The position numbers were made by a program, and so were the translations under genes. The notes under the pieces are model-generated. The model worked only from the letters and a program-made list of their open reading frames with translations, ran no database searches and was not told the origin of the DNA. From Macrococcus armenti (GTDB lineage Bacteria > Bacillota > Bacilli > Staphylococcales > Staphylococcaceae), in assembly GCF_020097135.1 (NCBI RefSeq), contig NZ_CP083608.1, forward strand, positions 248,001-312,000: DNA of 64,000 nucleotides, written 5' to 3'. Positions 8,483 to 16,641 of the stretch are shown in pieces (the first letter of the stretch is position 1; every line of letters starts with the position of its first letter).

Positions 8483-9100
8483 ATGAGAACAGAACGTATC
8501 CTATCCGCACTATTGATTATTATAGGATTGATATTTCTAGGGATAGCAACAGATGGATATAAAGCTTTTACATTAGAACAAAAGCGAGTAACGACATTAG
8601 AGACAACAACTCCGAAGTATCCGAATATTGAAGTCGTCGATAATAAAGGTAGAACTTATCCATTTGATACGTTCAAAGGAAAATATATATTAATGACATT
8701 TATCTACACAAATTGCAGTACGGTGTGTCCGATGATGGAACAGAATATGAAATCGGTCTATAAGAATATTGACATGAAACGATATAAAGATGATATAGTG
8801 TTTGTTAGCTTATCTTTTGATAGAGAAAGAGATACTGTAGACGTATTGGAGCGCTATGCAGGATACTTTGATGCTGACGGTGAAACTTGGAGAATGGTTA
8901 CACCTACTAGTGATAAAGACTTAAAGAAAATATTAGACACATATGGCGTTATTGTGATTCCTGATGGAGATAATAACTTTCAGCATAATACATCGTTTTA
9001 TCTTATTAAACCGGACGGAAAGCTGCACAGTGTAATGAAGTTTCAAGATATTGATAGCACGACAGAAACTGTGCAGCAAGCATTAAAGGATGTGAGATAA
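8483..9100 (+). CDS. Sco1/SenC-family copper chaperone
   Basis: 205-residue membrane-anchored thioredoxin-fold protein, expected to deliver copper to the CuA site of subunit II on the outer face. It has an N-terminal hydrophobic anchor (about residues 8-26), the copper-binding CSTVC motif in TNCSTVCPMM, and the distal His ligand in FQHNTSF. ATG 8483 follows AAAGGAG; the longer frame from 8417 lies inside subunit I. It sits between subunit I and a membrane protein in the same operon. Confidence 0.9.
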   Translation: MRTERILSALLIIIGLIFLGIATDGYKAFTLEQKRVTTLETTTPKYPNIEVVDNKGRTYPFDTFKGKYILMTFIYTNCSTVCPMMEQNMKSVYKNIDMKRYKDDIVFVSLSFDRERDTVDVLERYAGYFDADGETWRMVTPTSDKDLKKILDTYGVIVIPDGDNNFQHNTSFYLIKPDGKLHSVMKFQDIDSTTETVQQALKDVR

Positions 9101-9101
9101 G

Positions 9102-9641
9102 ATGAGACAGTTTTATTATGGATTAGCATTATTTATATTCTTAGCGTTGCCACCTATAAGAACATTGTTTGAGTCGATAATGGTCATGCATATGCACATG
9201 CAGATGATGTTGCTGTTTATTGCAGGATGGCTAATGGGGAAATTAGTGAACGAGAAACTGATTAAAGCACATCGATATAATACGACGGGGATGCCAGGAT
9301 TGATTATCTTCATTTTCTTATTTATATACTGGATGCTGCCAAGAGCTATGGACGAAGCGCTTGAGTATCCATCAGTTGAAGCATTTAAGTTTGTCTCAAT
9401 ACCGCTTATCGGCATGTTATTCAGAGATAGTATGGCAAAGTTGAATCATAATAAAAAATTCATCATATACACATGCATTGCCATTACATTCTCGATACTA
9501 GCTTATTTCTATATCTTTAGTGAAACAACTTTATGTAACAACTATTTAGAATCTGATCAGCTGGCGGTGGGGTATGGGTTTATATTCATTGCAATAAGTG
9601 TTGTATTATTAATGTTTATACAGATAAAAGATAGTAAGTAG
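9102..9641 (+). CDS. Polytopic membrane protein of the oxidase operon, unknown function
   Basis: 179-residue protein with about five hydrophobic helices. A His/Met-rich stretch (MVMHMHMQMM, about residues 27-36) in the first third could bind copper or heme. It starts 1 bp after the Sco gene stop and ends in a bidirectional terminator. I do not recognise a named family. Its position after Sco parallels the orf1 of NorSY-SenC-Orf1 clusters; an assembly role is a guess from context. Confidence 0.6.
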   Translation: MRQFYYGLALFIFLALPPIRTLFESIMVMHMHMQMMLLFIAGWLMGKLVNEKLIKAHRYNTTGMPGLIIFIFLFIYWMLPRAMDEALEYPSVEAFKFVSIPLIGMLFRDSMAKLNHNKKFIIYTCIAITFSILAYFYIFSETTLCNNYLESDQLAVGYGFIFIAISVVLLMFIQIKDSK

Positions 9642-9660
9642 CTCACTTACTATCTTTTAT
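9624..9660. terminator. Bidirectional terminator between oxidase operon and Crp/Fnr gene
   Basis: Perfect 16-bp stem (ATAAAAGATAGTAAGT and complement) with a 5-nt loop. Both convergent genes have their stop codons inside it, and T-runs occur on both strands. Confidence 0.9.
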
Positions 9661-10317
9661 TTTATGCAGATTGATTTCGATAAATCCATCTGCATCTTCT
9701 TTTAATATGTGCATCTTCTTAAACACAGTAAAGTTACGACTTACTGTTTCGCGTGTTAATCCCAGCATGTTCGCAAGTTCTTGTTTATTAATCTTAAGCA
9801 GAATCTTTGTGAAATCATTATTTTCAACTTCTCCGTGCATAAGTGCCAGACGCTTTAACATTAATAATAATTGCTGAGGTGTGGGTTCTAATATTTTCTC
9901 CTGCAATCGTTTCTGTAGATCAACGATTAGATTACCTAAATACTTGAACATCTTTATTGAAAGTTCCGGATTCATCTTAACAAGTGTTTCAAACTCGTTT
10001 TTACTAATAGATAATATCTTAGCATCCTCAACAACAACCGCATTAGCTGGATAAGGTCCTGTTCTAAAGAAAGCATGATGCGGGAATAGTTCTCCCGGAC
10101 CGAAGAAATTCACAATTTGTTCTTTACCGTTAACATCAGTGCGATAAATCTTTACAGTGCCTTCTTCAACAAAATAAAAATGCGTCATCTCTGTTTGATC
10201 ATAAAAGATATGATTGAGTTTCTTATAATGCTGTATTTGAGAGATGGTCGCCACTGCAGCAAGTTCATGTGTATTAAGCATCTTAAAGAAAGGAAAGTGC
10301 ATCATGTTGTTATTCAT
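9643..10317 (-). CDS. Crp/Fnr-family transcriptional regulator without cysteines
   Basis: 224-residue regulator with an N-terminal cyclic-nucleotide-like effector barrel (VEEGTVKIYRTDVNGKEQIV), a long dimer helix (about residues 120-145) and a C-terminal winged helix (NKQELANMLGLTRETVSRNF). It contains no cysteine at all, so it cannot hold an FNR-type iron-sulfur cluster. DNR-type NO regulators also lack these cysteines. It converges on the oxidase operon and is a natural candidate for the palindrome at 6121; effector and targets are inferred. Confidence 0.85.
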   Translation of the reverse strand: MNNNMMHFPFFKMLNTHELAAVATISQIQHYKKLNHIFYDQTEMTHFYFVEEGTVKIYRTDVNGKEQIVNFFGPGELFPHHAFFRTGPYPANAVVVEDAKILSISKNEFETLVKMNPELSIKMFKYLGNLIVDLQKRLQEKILEPTPQQLLLMLKRLALMHGEVENNDFTKILLKINKQELANMLGLTRETVSRNFTVFKKMHILKEDADGFIEINLHKIKDSK

Positions 10318-10456
10318 ATTATCATCCTTTATATCATCGTATGGTGATTATATCATGTAAGATAAATTCTGATAAGATTCGAAAGAAAGGCATAGCTCTT
10401 ATTCAAAGACATGAGAATAATAATTTTAGTAGCTTTTAACAAATTATCATGTTAAA

Positions 10457-10479
10457 GTTGTATCTGTATTAGATACAAC
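10457..10479. promoter_or_regulatory. Inverted repeat, likely operator of the Rrf2 regulator
   Basis: Perfect 9-bp arms GTTGTATCT (10457-10465) and AGATACAAC (10471-10479) with a 5-nt spacer, 26 bp upstream of the Rrf2 gene. Position and symmetry suit autoregulation by a dimeric Rrf2 protein. Confidence 0.6.
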
Positions 10480-10505
10480 AACGAATTAGAATTGAGATGA
10501 AATAG

Positions 10506-10946
10506 ATGGGTACTAAATTTTCAGTTGCACTGCACATTATGGTAATGATTTCAGAATCAACAGAGGTTCAGAATTCAGACACTATAGCGAATAGCGTAAA
10601 TACGAATCCAAGTTATATCAGAAAGATTACAGCATTGCTTAAGAAATCAGGTTTAATCGAAAGTACACAAGGTAAGAGCGGAATGTCACTTCTAAAATCA
10701 AGTAGAGAGATTGATTTATTAGAAATTTATCAGGCAGTACATCCAAAAGAAGTGAAGCTATTAAATGTTCATACAGACGTAAATCCAGAGTGTCCTGTCG
10801 CTCAGAATATTGAATCGGTGCTCAATCCGGTATTTACAGATGCTGAACAGCAATTATTTCAATCATTAAAAGCAAGAACGTTAGAAGATGTTATTAAACA
10901 AATGAAGGAGAATCATAATGAAAGCTATTCAAATCAAACAATATAG
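10506..10946 (+). CDS. Rrf2-family transcriptional regulator (YwnA-like)
   Basis: 146-residue winged-helix regulator. The N-terminal part carries the Rrf2 DNA-binding helices (NTNPSYIRKITALLKKSGLIES, then a wing region KSGMSLLKS). The middle segment with NPECPVAQNIE is typical of the YwnA branch, which has a single Cys rather than an iron-sulfur triad and is often thiol- or electrophile-responsive. The ribosome site (GAGATG) is weak. Downstream are a truncated oxidoreductase start and an old yellow enzyme, consistent with control of electrophile detoxification. Confidence 0.82.
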   Translation: MGTKFSVALHIMVMISESTEVQNSDTIANSVNTNPSYIRKITALLKKSGLIESTQGKSGMSLLKSSREIDLLEIYQAVHPKEVKLLNVHTDVNPECPVAQNIESVLNPVFTDAEQQLFQSLKARTLEDVIKQMKENHNESYSNQTI

Positions 10947-11025
10947 TAAAGATATTAAGGTAGACACTAATAAAATAATATTGATAATTGATTATAAAAA
11001 GAAATTATTTCGTTATATAAAATAA
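10918..11025 (+). pseudogene. Truncated N-terminus of a zinc-dependent alcohol dehydrogenase/quinone oxidoreductase-like gene
   Basis: 35-codon frame beginning MKAIQIKQYSKDIKVD, the usual start of an NADPH:quinone oxidoreductase-like protein, behind a strong ribosome site (AAGGAG). After about 17 residues the family similarity stops and the frame continues into AT-rich sequence (NKIILIIDYKKK) and ends. Full-length relatives have about 330 residues. It overlaps the end of the Rrf2 gene by 29 bp, so it was probably the original target gene, lost by internal deletion. Confidence 0.6.
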
Positions 11026-11042
11026 TATTAGGAGTGAAATAC

Positions 11043-12254
11043 ATGTCAGTAGAAAAATTATTTGAACCACTTGTATTAAGCAATGGTGTAACGATTAAAA
11101 ATAGATTATATAAAGGTGCGATGAGCGAAGGGATGGGTGACAAAACACATCGTCCTACAGAAGAACTGGTTAATGCTTATAAACATTGGGGTGATGGTGG
11201 TATCGGGATGTCACTTACAGGGAATGTAATGGTTGATAGACGTTATCTAGGTGAGCCAGGTAATGTCGTCATTGAAGATGATAGAGATTTAGATATATTA
11301 ACACGTTGGGCAGAAGCGGGTAAACGTAACGGTAGTCATATTTGGATGCAAGTTAATCATCCAGGTAAACAAAGCCCTAAATCAGTATCTAAGCAACCGA
11401 TCGCACCAAGTGCTATCCCGATTGGAGGAGATGCTGGTAGTGCGTTTAATCCACCACGTGAAATGACAATCAACGAAATTAAAGAAACGGTTGAACGCTT
11501 TGTTACAGCTGCAGTAATAGCGAAGAAAGCAGGATTTACTGGTGTTCAAATTCATGGCGCACACGGGTATTTAGTAAGTCAGTTCTTATCATCAAGAGAT
11601 AACCGACGTTTTGATGAGTATGGTGGAACTTTAGAGAAACGTATGCAATTCTTAATTGATATTTATACAGGAATGAGAAACGCGCTTGGAGAAGATTTTC
11701 CTATCAGCTTGAAGATCAATTCAACAGACTTTAATGATAAAGGTTTCTCTTTAGAAGATTCCATTGCAGTAATCAAGAAGATGGCTGAATTAGGTATTGA
11801 TCATATTGAAATATCAGGCGGAGATTATGAAAAACCAGAAATGATGGGTGACGGTGAAGTATATTTCTTGGATTATGCGAAAAAAATCAGTGACATTGTA
11901 GATGTACCAATCTCAGTTATCGGTGGATTCCGCAAACAAGAAAGCATGATTAATGCGATAACAAATACAAATGTAGCAATGATTGGTATTGCAAGACCAC
12001 TAGTCTTAAATCCTGAATTACCAAATCAACTTCAAAATGGCACATACGAAGATATGACGCTTCCAAGACTGACAACTAAAGTAAAGGCATTGGATAAACT
12101 TTTAGGTGGATTTATCGGAATTGCATATTACGAGCAACAGATTAGAAAACTCGGAAACAATCAAAACCCGGTAGTCCATACAAACGCATGGAGTCCATTA
12201 TTGGATTTAGCAAAAACGCACGGTGCTAGAGCATTCACAAAAAGAAGACGATAA
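11043..12254 (+). CDS. NADH:flavin oxidoreductase, old yellow enzyme family
   Basis: 403-residue TIM-barrel FMN oxidoreductase that should reduce activated double bonds with NAD(P)H. Typical motifs: LVLSNGVTIKNRLYKGAM at the N-terminus, QVNHPGKQ, the substrate-binding HGAHGYLVSQFLS with RRFDEYGG, and the phosphate-binding IGIARPLV. ATG 11043 follows AGGAGTG; GTG 11034 is too close to the ribosome site. Position behind an Rrf2 regulator suggests induction by electrophiles or quinones. Confidence 0.9.
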   Translation: MSVEKLFEPLVLSNGVTIKNRLYKGAMSEGMGDKTHRPTEELVNAYKHWGDGGIGMSLTGNVMVDRRYLGEPGNVVIEDDRDLDILTRWAEAGKRNGSHIWMQVNHPGKQSPKSVSKQPIAPSAIPIGGDAGSAFNPPREMTINEIKETVERFVTAAVIAKKAGFTGVQIHGAHGYLVSQFLSSRDNRRFDEYGGTLEKRMQFLIDIYTGMRNALGEDFPISLKINSTDFNDKGFSLEDSIAVIKKMAELGIDHIEISGGDYEKPEMMGDGEVYFLDYAKKISDIVDVPISVIGGFRKQESMINAITNTNVAMIGIARPLVLNPELPNQLQNGTYEDMTLPRLTTKVKALDKLLGGFIGIAYYEQQIRKLGNNQNPVVHTNAWSPLLDLAKTHGARAFTKRRR

Positions 12255-12259
12255 CAATC

Positions 12260-12291
12260 ATCCGGGATGTTCATACATCTCGGATTTTTTA
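12260..12291 (+). terminator. Intrinsic terminator after the old yellow enzyme gene
   Basis: 11-bp stem ATCCGGGATGT / ACATCTCGGAT with one G-T pair, a 4-nt loop and a following T-run. Confidence 0.85.
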
Positions 12292-12372
12292 CGTACATTA
12301 CTATCTTAAATAGATGATTTCATTTATTAAGCAAATCAATTTATAGTAAACTTAAGAAAAGGAGTGATATTC

Positions 12373-12927
12373 ATGACTTTGCTAGAACGAATTCAGAACA
12401 TCGAAATATTAAAAGATGATCCAATTTATGATGAAATTCATGATAACAAAGGAAACAATGAAAAATTATCATTTGAAATCAACAATGGTTATAAAACGAA
12501 TCCAGAAGTATTAAAAATACTTGGTGAAATGACGAGTCAGACGATTGATGAAAGTGTTGTCGTATCTCTGCCTTTCTATACTGACTACGGAAGACATATT
12601 AAATTCGGAAAAGAAATCTTTATCAATAAGAATGTAACATTTGTTGATTTAGGTGGTATTGAGATAGAAGATAACGTATTGATCGGACCATCAGCTAGAA
12701 TTATTTCAGTGAATCATATTGTAGATCCAGAGAAGCGACGAGGCCTTGTTGTTAATAAAGTTGTTATTAAGAAAAATGCATGGATTGGTGCGAATGTCAC
12801 TGTATTACCTGGTGTTACGGTTGGAGAGAATTCAATTGTTGCAGCAGATTCAACAGTAACAAAAGACGTCCCACCGAATACTGTTGTGGCCGGCACACCC
12901 GCGAAAGTGATTAAGAATATAGACTAG
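12373..12927 (+). CDS. Hexapeptide-repeat O-acetyltransferase (maltose/galactoside acetyltransferase type)
   Basis: 184-residue left-handed beta-helix acetyltransferase. After a helical N-terminal region there are hexapeptide repeats (ILINK- and VLIGPSARI-type turns), the active-site segment SVNHIVDPEKRRG with the catalytic His, and the C-terminal AGTPAKVIK motif. It should transfer acetyl from acetyl-CoA to a sugar hydroxyl. The putative quinone reductase follows after 11 bp, so they probably share a transcript. Confidence 0.85.
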   Translation: MTLLERIQNIEILKDDPIYDEIHDNKGNNEKLSFEINNGYKTNPEVLKILGEMTSQTIDESVVVSLPFYTDYGRHIKFGKEIFINKNVTFVDLGGIEIEDNVLIGPSARIISVNHIVDPEKRRGLVVNKVVIKKNAWIGANVTVLPGVTVGENSIVAADSTVTKDVPPNTVVAGTPAKVIKNID

Positions 12928-12938
12928 GAGCTGATTTG

Positions 12939-13457
12939 ATGAGTACACTTGTAATTATCACACATCCGGAGATGAATAAATCAATTGTTAATCGTATGTG
13001 GAAAGAAGCTATAATTGAAGCGGATATTGATGTCGTTGACCTATATGAATTATATCCAAATTCAAAGCTGGATATTTATGAAGAACAACAAAGATTACTA
13101 AAGTACGATAAAGTAATTTTTCAATTCCCGTTCTATTGGTATAGCAGCCCACCATTGTTAAAACAATACCTTGATGAAGTATTCTTGTTTAACTATGCAT
13201 ATGGACCTGAGGGCACAAAACTAAATGGTAAATCATTTGGGTTAGCTGTCACTGTAGGAAGTCCAGAATCGGATTATACTGCAGCAGGGTTCAATAAGCA
13301 TACTTTAAATGAATTGCTGACACCTTTTGAAGCAACATTCAACTATATTGGAGCGAAATATATTGGATACTTCGCGCAATTCGGTACAGTCAATCATGCT
13401 ACCGAGAGTGAATTGATAGAAGGCACAAAGCGATATATTGAATTTGTGATGCAGTAA
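12939..13457 (+). CDS. Flavodoxin-fold NAD(P)H quinone reductase (KefF/YwrO type)
   Basis: 172-residue FMN/FAD-dependent reductase expected to make two-electron reductions of quinones. The typical segment is FQFPFYWYSSPPLLKQYLDEVF with YAYGPEG, and GxSPESDYTAAG-like sequence near residue 108. ATG 12939 is used rather than TTG 12936. The N-terminal STLVIITHPEMNKS is the flavin-phosphate region. It fits the redox/electrophile theme of this cluster. Confidence 0.85.
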   Translation: MSTLVIITHPEMNKSIVNRMWKEAIIEADIDVVDLYELYPNSKLDIYEEQQRLLKYDKVIFQFPFYWYSSPPLLKQYLDEVFLFNYAYGPEGTKLNGKSFGLAVTVGSPESDYTAAGFNKHTLNELLTPFEATFNYIGAKYIGYFAQFGTVNHATESELIEGTKRYIEFVMQ

Positions 13458-13494
13458 TATATGAGATGAGCATAATTAAATAGCATAAAAAAAA

Positions 13495-13526
13495 TAAGTG
13501 CTGATAATCGAATCTATCAGCACTTA
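13495..13526. terminator. Hairpin terminator
   Basis: Perfect 12-bp stem (TAAGTGCTGATA / TATCAGCACTTA), 8-nt loop, with an A-run before it on the + strand. It therefore best ends minus-strand transcription from the luciferase-like remnant, and may also stop the quinone reductase transcript. Confidence 0.75.
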
Positions 13527-13540
13527 CTCTTTTCGCTTGT

Positions 13541-13762
13541 CTAGTGATTCAATCCATACTCATAAGAAACACCCAGATTCTCACGTAAAGTTTCACCTTC
13601 ATATTCTGTGTGAAATAATCCGCGTTCTTGTAAGATAGGAACAACGAGTTCTACAAAGTCTTTAACACCATCATGTGATGAATCAGGGACGATTGAGAAT
13701 CCATCTGTTGCATCTGCAAGATACCATTCTTCTAAGAAGTCAGCTACCATATCTGGTATTTC
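13541..13762 (-). pseudogene. C-terminal remnant of a luciferase-like (NtaA/SnaA/DszA) monooxygenase
   Basis: About 70 residues matching the extreme C-terminus of FMN-dependent monooxygenases of the nitrilotriacetate type ([20 protein letters not shown], then the ENLG end). In frame, the sequence reads P-D in front of the Met at 13750 and meets a stop at 13763-13765. All upstream parts, more than 300 residues in relatives, are missing. The break lies exactly where the opposing HxlR-like frame begins, indicating one deletion. Confidence 0.75.
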
Positions 13763-14135
13763 TCAAGGATCACTGACGAAGCAATTGAAGGAATTAGAAA
13801 GTGATGGATTGGTGCACCGTGAAGTATATGCGGAAGTGCCGCCTCGCGTAGAATATTCGTTAACTGAGATGGGACAAGAGATACTACCGATACTCGTTGA
13901 TAATTTAATCTCAGCTATGAAAGACAAACCGTTAAAAGCACACTATGATGGCGCTACCGCTTGTCCTGTCGCTACAGAATATGGTCAGGCCTTTATCGCA
14001 GAATTCGGATATGATATGAAACCGAAAGAATCAATGCGGATTGATCAAGGGAAGACAAACCCATTACTGTATCAAGTAAAGAAACGCGCAATCCCGTTTA
14101 TGTATTGGCACGCAATGTTAAAAGGGAAGGCATAA
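13752..14135 (+). pseudogene. C-terminal remnant of an HxlR-family regulator
   Basis: The frame reads [23 protein letters not shown], then [12 protein letters not shown]: the recognition helix and wing of HxlR/DUF24 regulators. The N-terminal third (about 40 residues with the first helices and any sensing Cys) is absent and there is no start codon with a ribosome site. It is intact to its normal C-terminus. Together with the facing luciferase-like remnant it marks a deletion that removed the shared 5' ends of a divergent pair. Confidence 0.75.
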
Positions 14136-14143
14136 GTGAATAA

Positions 14144-14177
14144 AAATTAAGCACCGGATTTTTCCGGTGCTTAATTT
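14144..14177. terminator. Bidirectional terminator
   Basis: Perfect stem AAATTAAGCACCGGA with its complement around a short T-loop, between the HxlR remnant and the convergent DUF438 gene. Confidence 0.85.
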
Positions 14178-15349
14178 ATGTCTCTTTTTATCGATTTAGG
14201 TAAATCGATGAAAGGTTGAATATCTTGTACATACTCAAGAATCCCTTGATACTCATCATGTTCATCGAAAAGCGCTTTATAAGTTACATAAATAAATTCA
14301 TCACCTTTTTTGAACCACATTGTAACGGATGATTCTTCTTTATTTTTTAGCATTCGCATGATCTTCATTACTTTCTTCAAACTCTTTGGTGGATGACAAT
14401 TTGCAACATGACGACCGATAGATAACGGCGTTCTAATAAACATCATATTTGCAGATGAAGTTATCTCATTGAAGTATTTAAACAAACCATTTTTATCGAC
14501 GAATGTAATTTCAACTGGCAAATTATTAAGTATAAGTTCAGCTTCTTTTAGCGTTAAGTAACCGCCACCTATTTTTATATTTTGTGTGTAATCAATGCTT
14601 TCATCCCTTTGTTTAAGAGGTAATGATTGTTCGTTCCAGACACGATTGACGTTCACCGCATATCCGAAAGCAGCACTTTCGTTTGCGATACGAACGAAAT
14701 CTGCTTCATTGAATAACTCCTGGATGAAAGGAATCAGAATATCTTCCTCATATAACATCATCTTGTGCATATCATTAAACAGTAAATCAAAAGATTTCTT
14801 AATATGCCTGAACTCAATTTCATGAATTCGTTTAATGCGATTGCGAAATTGATTATAGTGGCTACGAATATCGTCATCGAGCGCCCACATTTTTCTTGGC
14901 AATGTGTAAATCTGATGACGTTCTAATAATGGGAATAGAATCTTTTCTTTGCGATTATAATGTGCGTACACTTTGCTCAAAGCTTGAAGTTCATTTTCTA
15001 TTATTGATGAATCTTTATTTACTTCTAGAGCAGGTAACTTATCTTTTAAGCTGTTTAACTGGATATTAAAGCTATCATTCTCTCGTATTAATATATTTAA
15101 TGGATGATTGTCATCTAATGAAACGTAGACATGTTGAAGTTCGATTTCTGAATGTATATTGTAATGGTGGATGAGATTATGAATGTCAGAAATATCATAT
15201 AACCCTTCTGTATAATGGATGTGAATAAGCGTCTGCAAGAAATCAATTGTTGGTATCTCTTTAAGAACTGTATCCTCAATCTGTTGTTTTCTGTCAATAA
15301 TTTGATTCAACAATATTTTAAGCGTATTAGAAAGTTGAAAATCAACCAT
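14171..15349 (-). CDS. DUF438/hemerythrin/PAS protein
   Basis: 392-residue cytoplasmic protein. Residues about 15-80 resemble DUF438, about 90-230 form a hemerythrin-like four-helix domain (AHYNRKEKILFPLLERH, SHYNQFRNRI, MMLYEEDILIPF) with His and Glu iron ligands, and about 265-380 a PAS-like domain (VEITFVDKNGLFKYFNE ... GRHVANCHPP). Such proteins are thought to sense or buffer O2 or NO by a di-iron site; this is family knowledge. Start ATG 15349 has a clear AGAGGTG. Monocistronic. Confidence 0.82.
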   Translation of the reverse strand: MVDFQLSNTLKILLNQIIDRKQQIEDTVLKEIPTIDFLQTLIHIHYTEGLYDISDIHNLIHHYNIHSEIELQHVYVSLDDNHPLNILIRENDSFNIQLNSLKDKLPALEVNKDSSIIENELQALSKVYAHYNRKEKILFPLLERHQIYTLPRKMWALDDDIRSHYNQFRNRIKRIHEIEFRHIKKSFDLLFNDMHKMMLYEEDILIPFIQELFNEADFVRIANESAAFGYAVNVNRVWNEQSLPLKQRDESIDYTQNIKIGGGYLTLKEAELILNNLPVEITFVDKNGLFKYFNEITSSANMMFIRTPLSIGRHVANCHPPKSLKKVMKIMRMLKNKEESSVTMWFKKGDEFIYVTYKALFDEHDEYQGILEYVQDIQPFIDLPKSIKRDIN

Positions 15350-15495
15350 GTTGTCACCTCTTTTATAAGTTATATTTAATATACATCTTTTGAAGAGTTT
15401 TGTAATGTAAATAATATAAATTCATAAAATTGTAAGTATCTCTATATAAAAATTAGAAAATTCAGTATAATTTTATTGAGAAGTGAGGGGATAAT

Positions 15496-16209
15496 ATGAT
15501 TTTGAATCATTACATACATGGAAATGGTGATGAAACTATATTGTTATTACATAGTGGAGGTGAGACTGCTTTAACTGAAAATGAATTTTTGAGTACGCAG
15601 CTTCAACAGAATTATAAAGTGATAAGAATGGACTTAAGAGGTCATGGTAAGTCTGTTAGCAATGATTTAGATAACTATTTTATTGATTGTGCACATGATG
15701 TAATAGAAACACTAGACTATTTAAATGAGTCAGATATCCACATTATTGGCGCATCACTTGGTGCAGTAGTTGCACTCGTTATTAATGATATTGCGACACA
15801 TCGAGTAAAATCATTGGTTCTCACCGGTATAATGACGGTTAAGTATGAAGGCTTTGATCTGAGCTCTAAAGAGGAAGATGAAAGACTTATGGAAATCATT
15901 GAATTAGATGAGGTCATTAATTATATGGATGAGATTCATGAAGGGGATTGGAGAAAGGTTATTACTAATGACGTAGGGAAAGATTGGTACCCCTTTGAGT
16001 ATACAAGTAAATTTCCGCTTATTGATAAGCCTGCACTTTTATGTGTAGGGGAGAATGCACATCATGAATTGAATGGTATTGAGCAACTATATATGAATGA
16101 TAATGTTCATATAGCGATTGTTCCTTTTGCCGGGCATCTTGCTAATGAGATGCAACCCGAATTATTCAGTAAAATCGTTGAGACTTTTTTAAATGAAATA
16201 AAGGAGTGA
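15496..16209 (+). CDS. Alpha/beta hydrolase
   Basis: 237-residue alpha/beta hydrolase. The nucleophile elbow is GASLGA (Ser about residue 88), the oxyanion region is LLHSGGE, DLRGHGKS precedes the elbow, and the catalytic His is in FAGHLANE near the C-terminus. The substrate cannot be predicted. ATG 15496 follows GTGAGGGG. It is first of a run of four genes with 0-20 bp gaps. Confidence 0.85.
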   Translation: MILNHYIHGNGDETILLLHSGGETALTENEFLSTQLQQNYKVIRMDLRGHGKSVSNDLDNYFIDCAHDVIETLDYLNESDIHIIGASLGAVVALVINDIATHRVKSLVLTGIMTVKYEGFDLSSKEEDERLMEIIELDEVINYMDEIHEGDWRKVITNDVGKDWYPFEYTSKFPLIDKPALLCVGENAHHELNGIEQLYMNDNVHIAIVPFAGHLANEMQPELFSKIVETFLNEIKE

Positions 16210-16214
16210 TACTA

Positions 16215-16640
16215 ATGGATTCCATCACAATTTACAATTCATATAGTGATCAGGATATTACCAGGATGGTAGAGGTCTATAAAAGTGTTGGATGGATGAA
16301 TCACGATTATCACAAGGTAAGTATCATATTAAATAATAGTACTCATATAGCGATAGCTAAACTGGATGATAATATTATTGGATTTGCGCGAGCACTATCT
16401 GATGGGGTATTTAACGCTGCTATATATGATGTTGTTGTTTGTCCGGAATATCAAAGAAGAGGCATTGCTAAAATATTACTGAGAAATTTACTTGCACAAT
16501 TTGAGAATCTGTCTTGTATTCATTTAATTTCAACAACTGGTAATGAAACATTTTATAAAAAAATGGGGTTTAAGAAATTAACAACAGGTATGGCGATATA
16601 TCACAAAGCGCATTTGGAAAAAGAATATACGGAGGGATAG
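16215..16640 (+). CDS. GNAT-family N-acetyltransferase
   Basis: 141-residue acetyl-CoA-dependent acetyltransferase. The CoA-binding motif A is VVCPEYQRRGIAKILL and motif B ends in TGNETFYKKMGFKKL. ATG 16215 follows AAAGGAG; GTG 16206 is within the ribosome site. It lies 5 bp after the hydrolase and 1 bp before a second GNAT. Substrate unknown. Confidence 0.85.
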   Translation: MDSITIYNSYSDQDITRMVEVYKSVGWMNHDYHKVSIILNNSTHIAIAKLDDNIIGFARALSDGVFNAAIYDVVVCPEYQRRGIAKILLRNLLAQFENLSCIHLISTTGNETFYKKMGFKKLTTGMAIYHKAHLEKEYTEG

Positions 16641-16641
16641 A

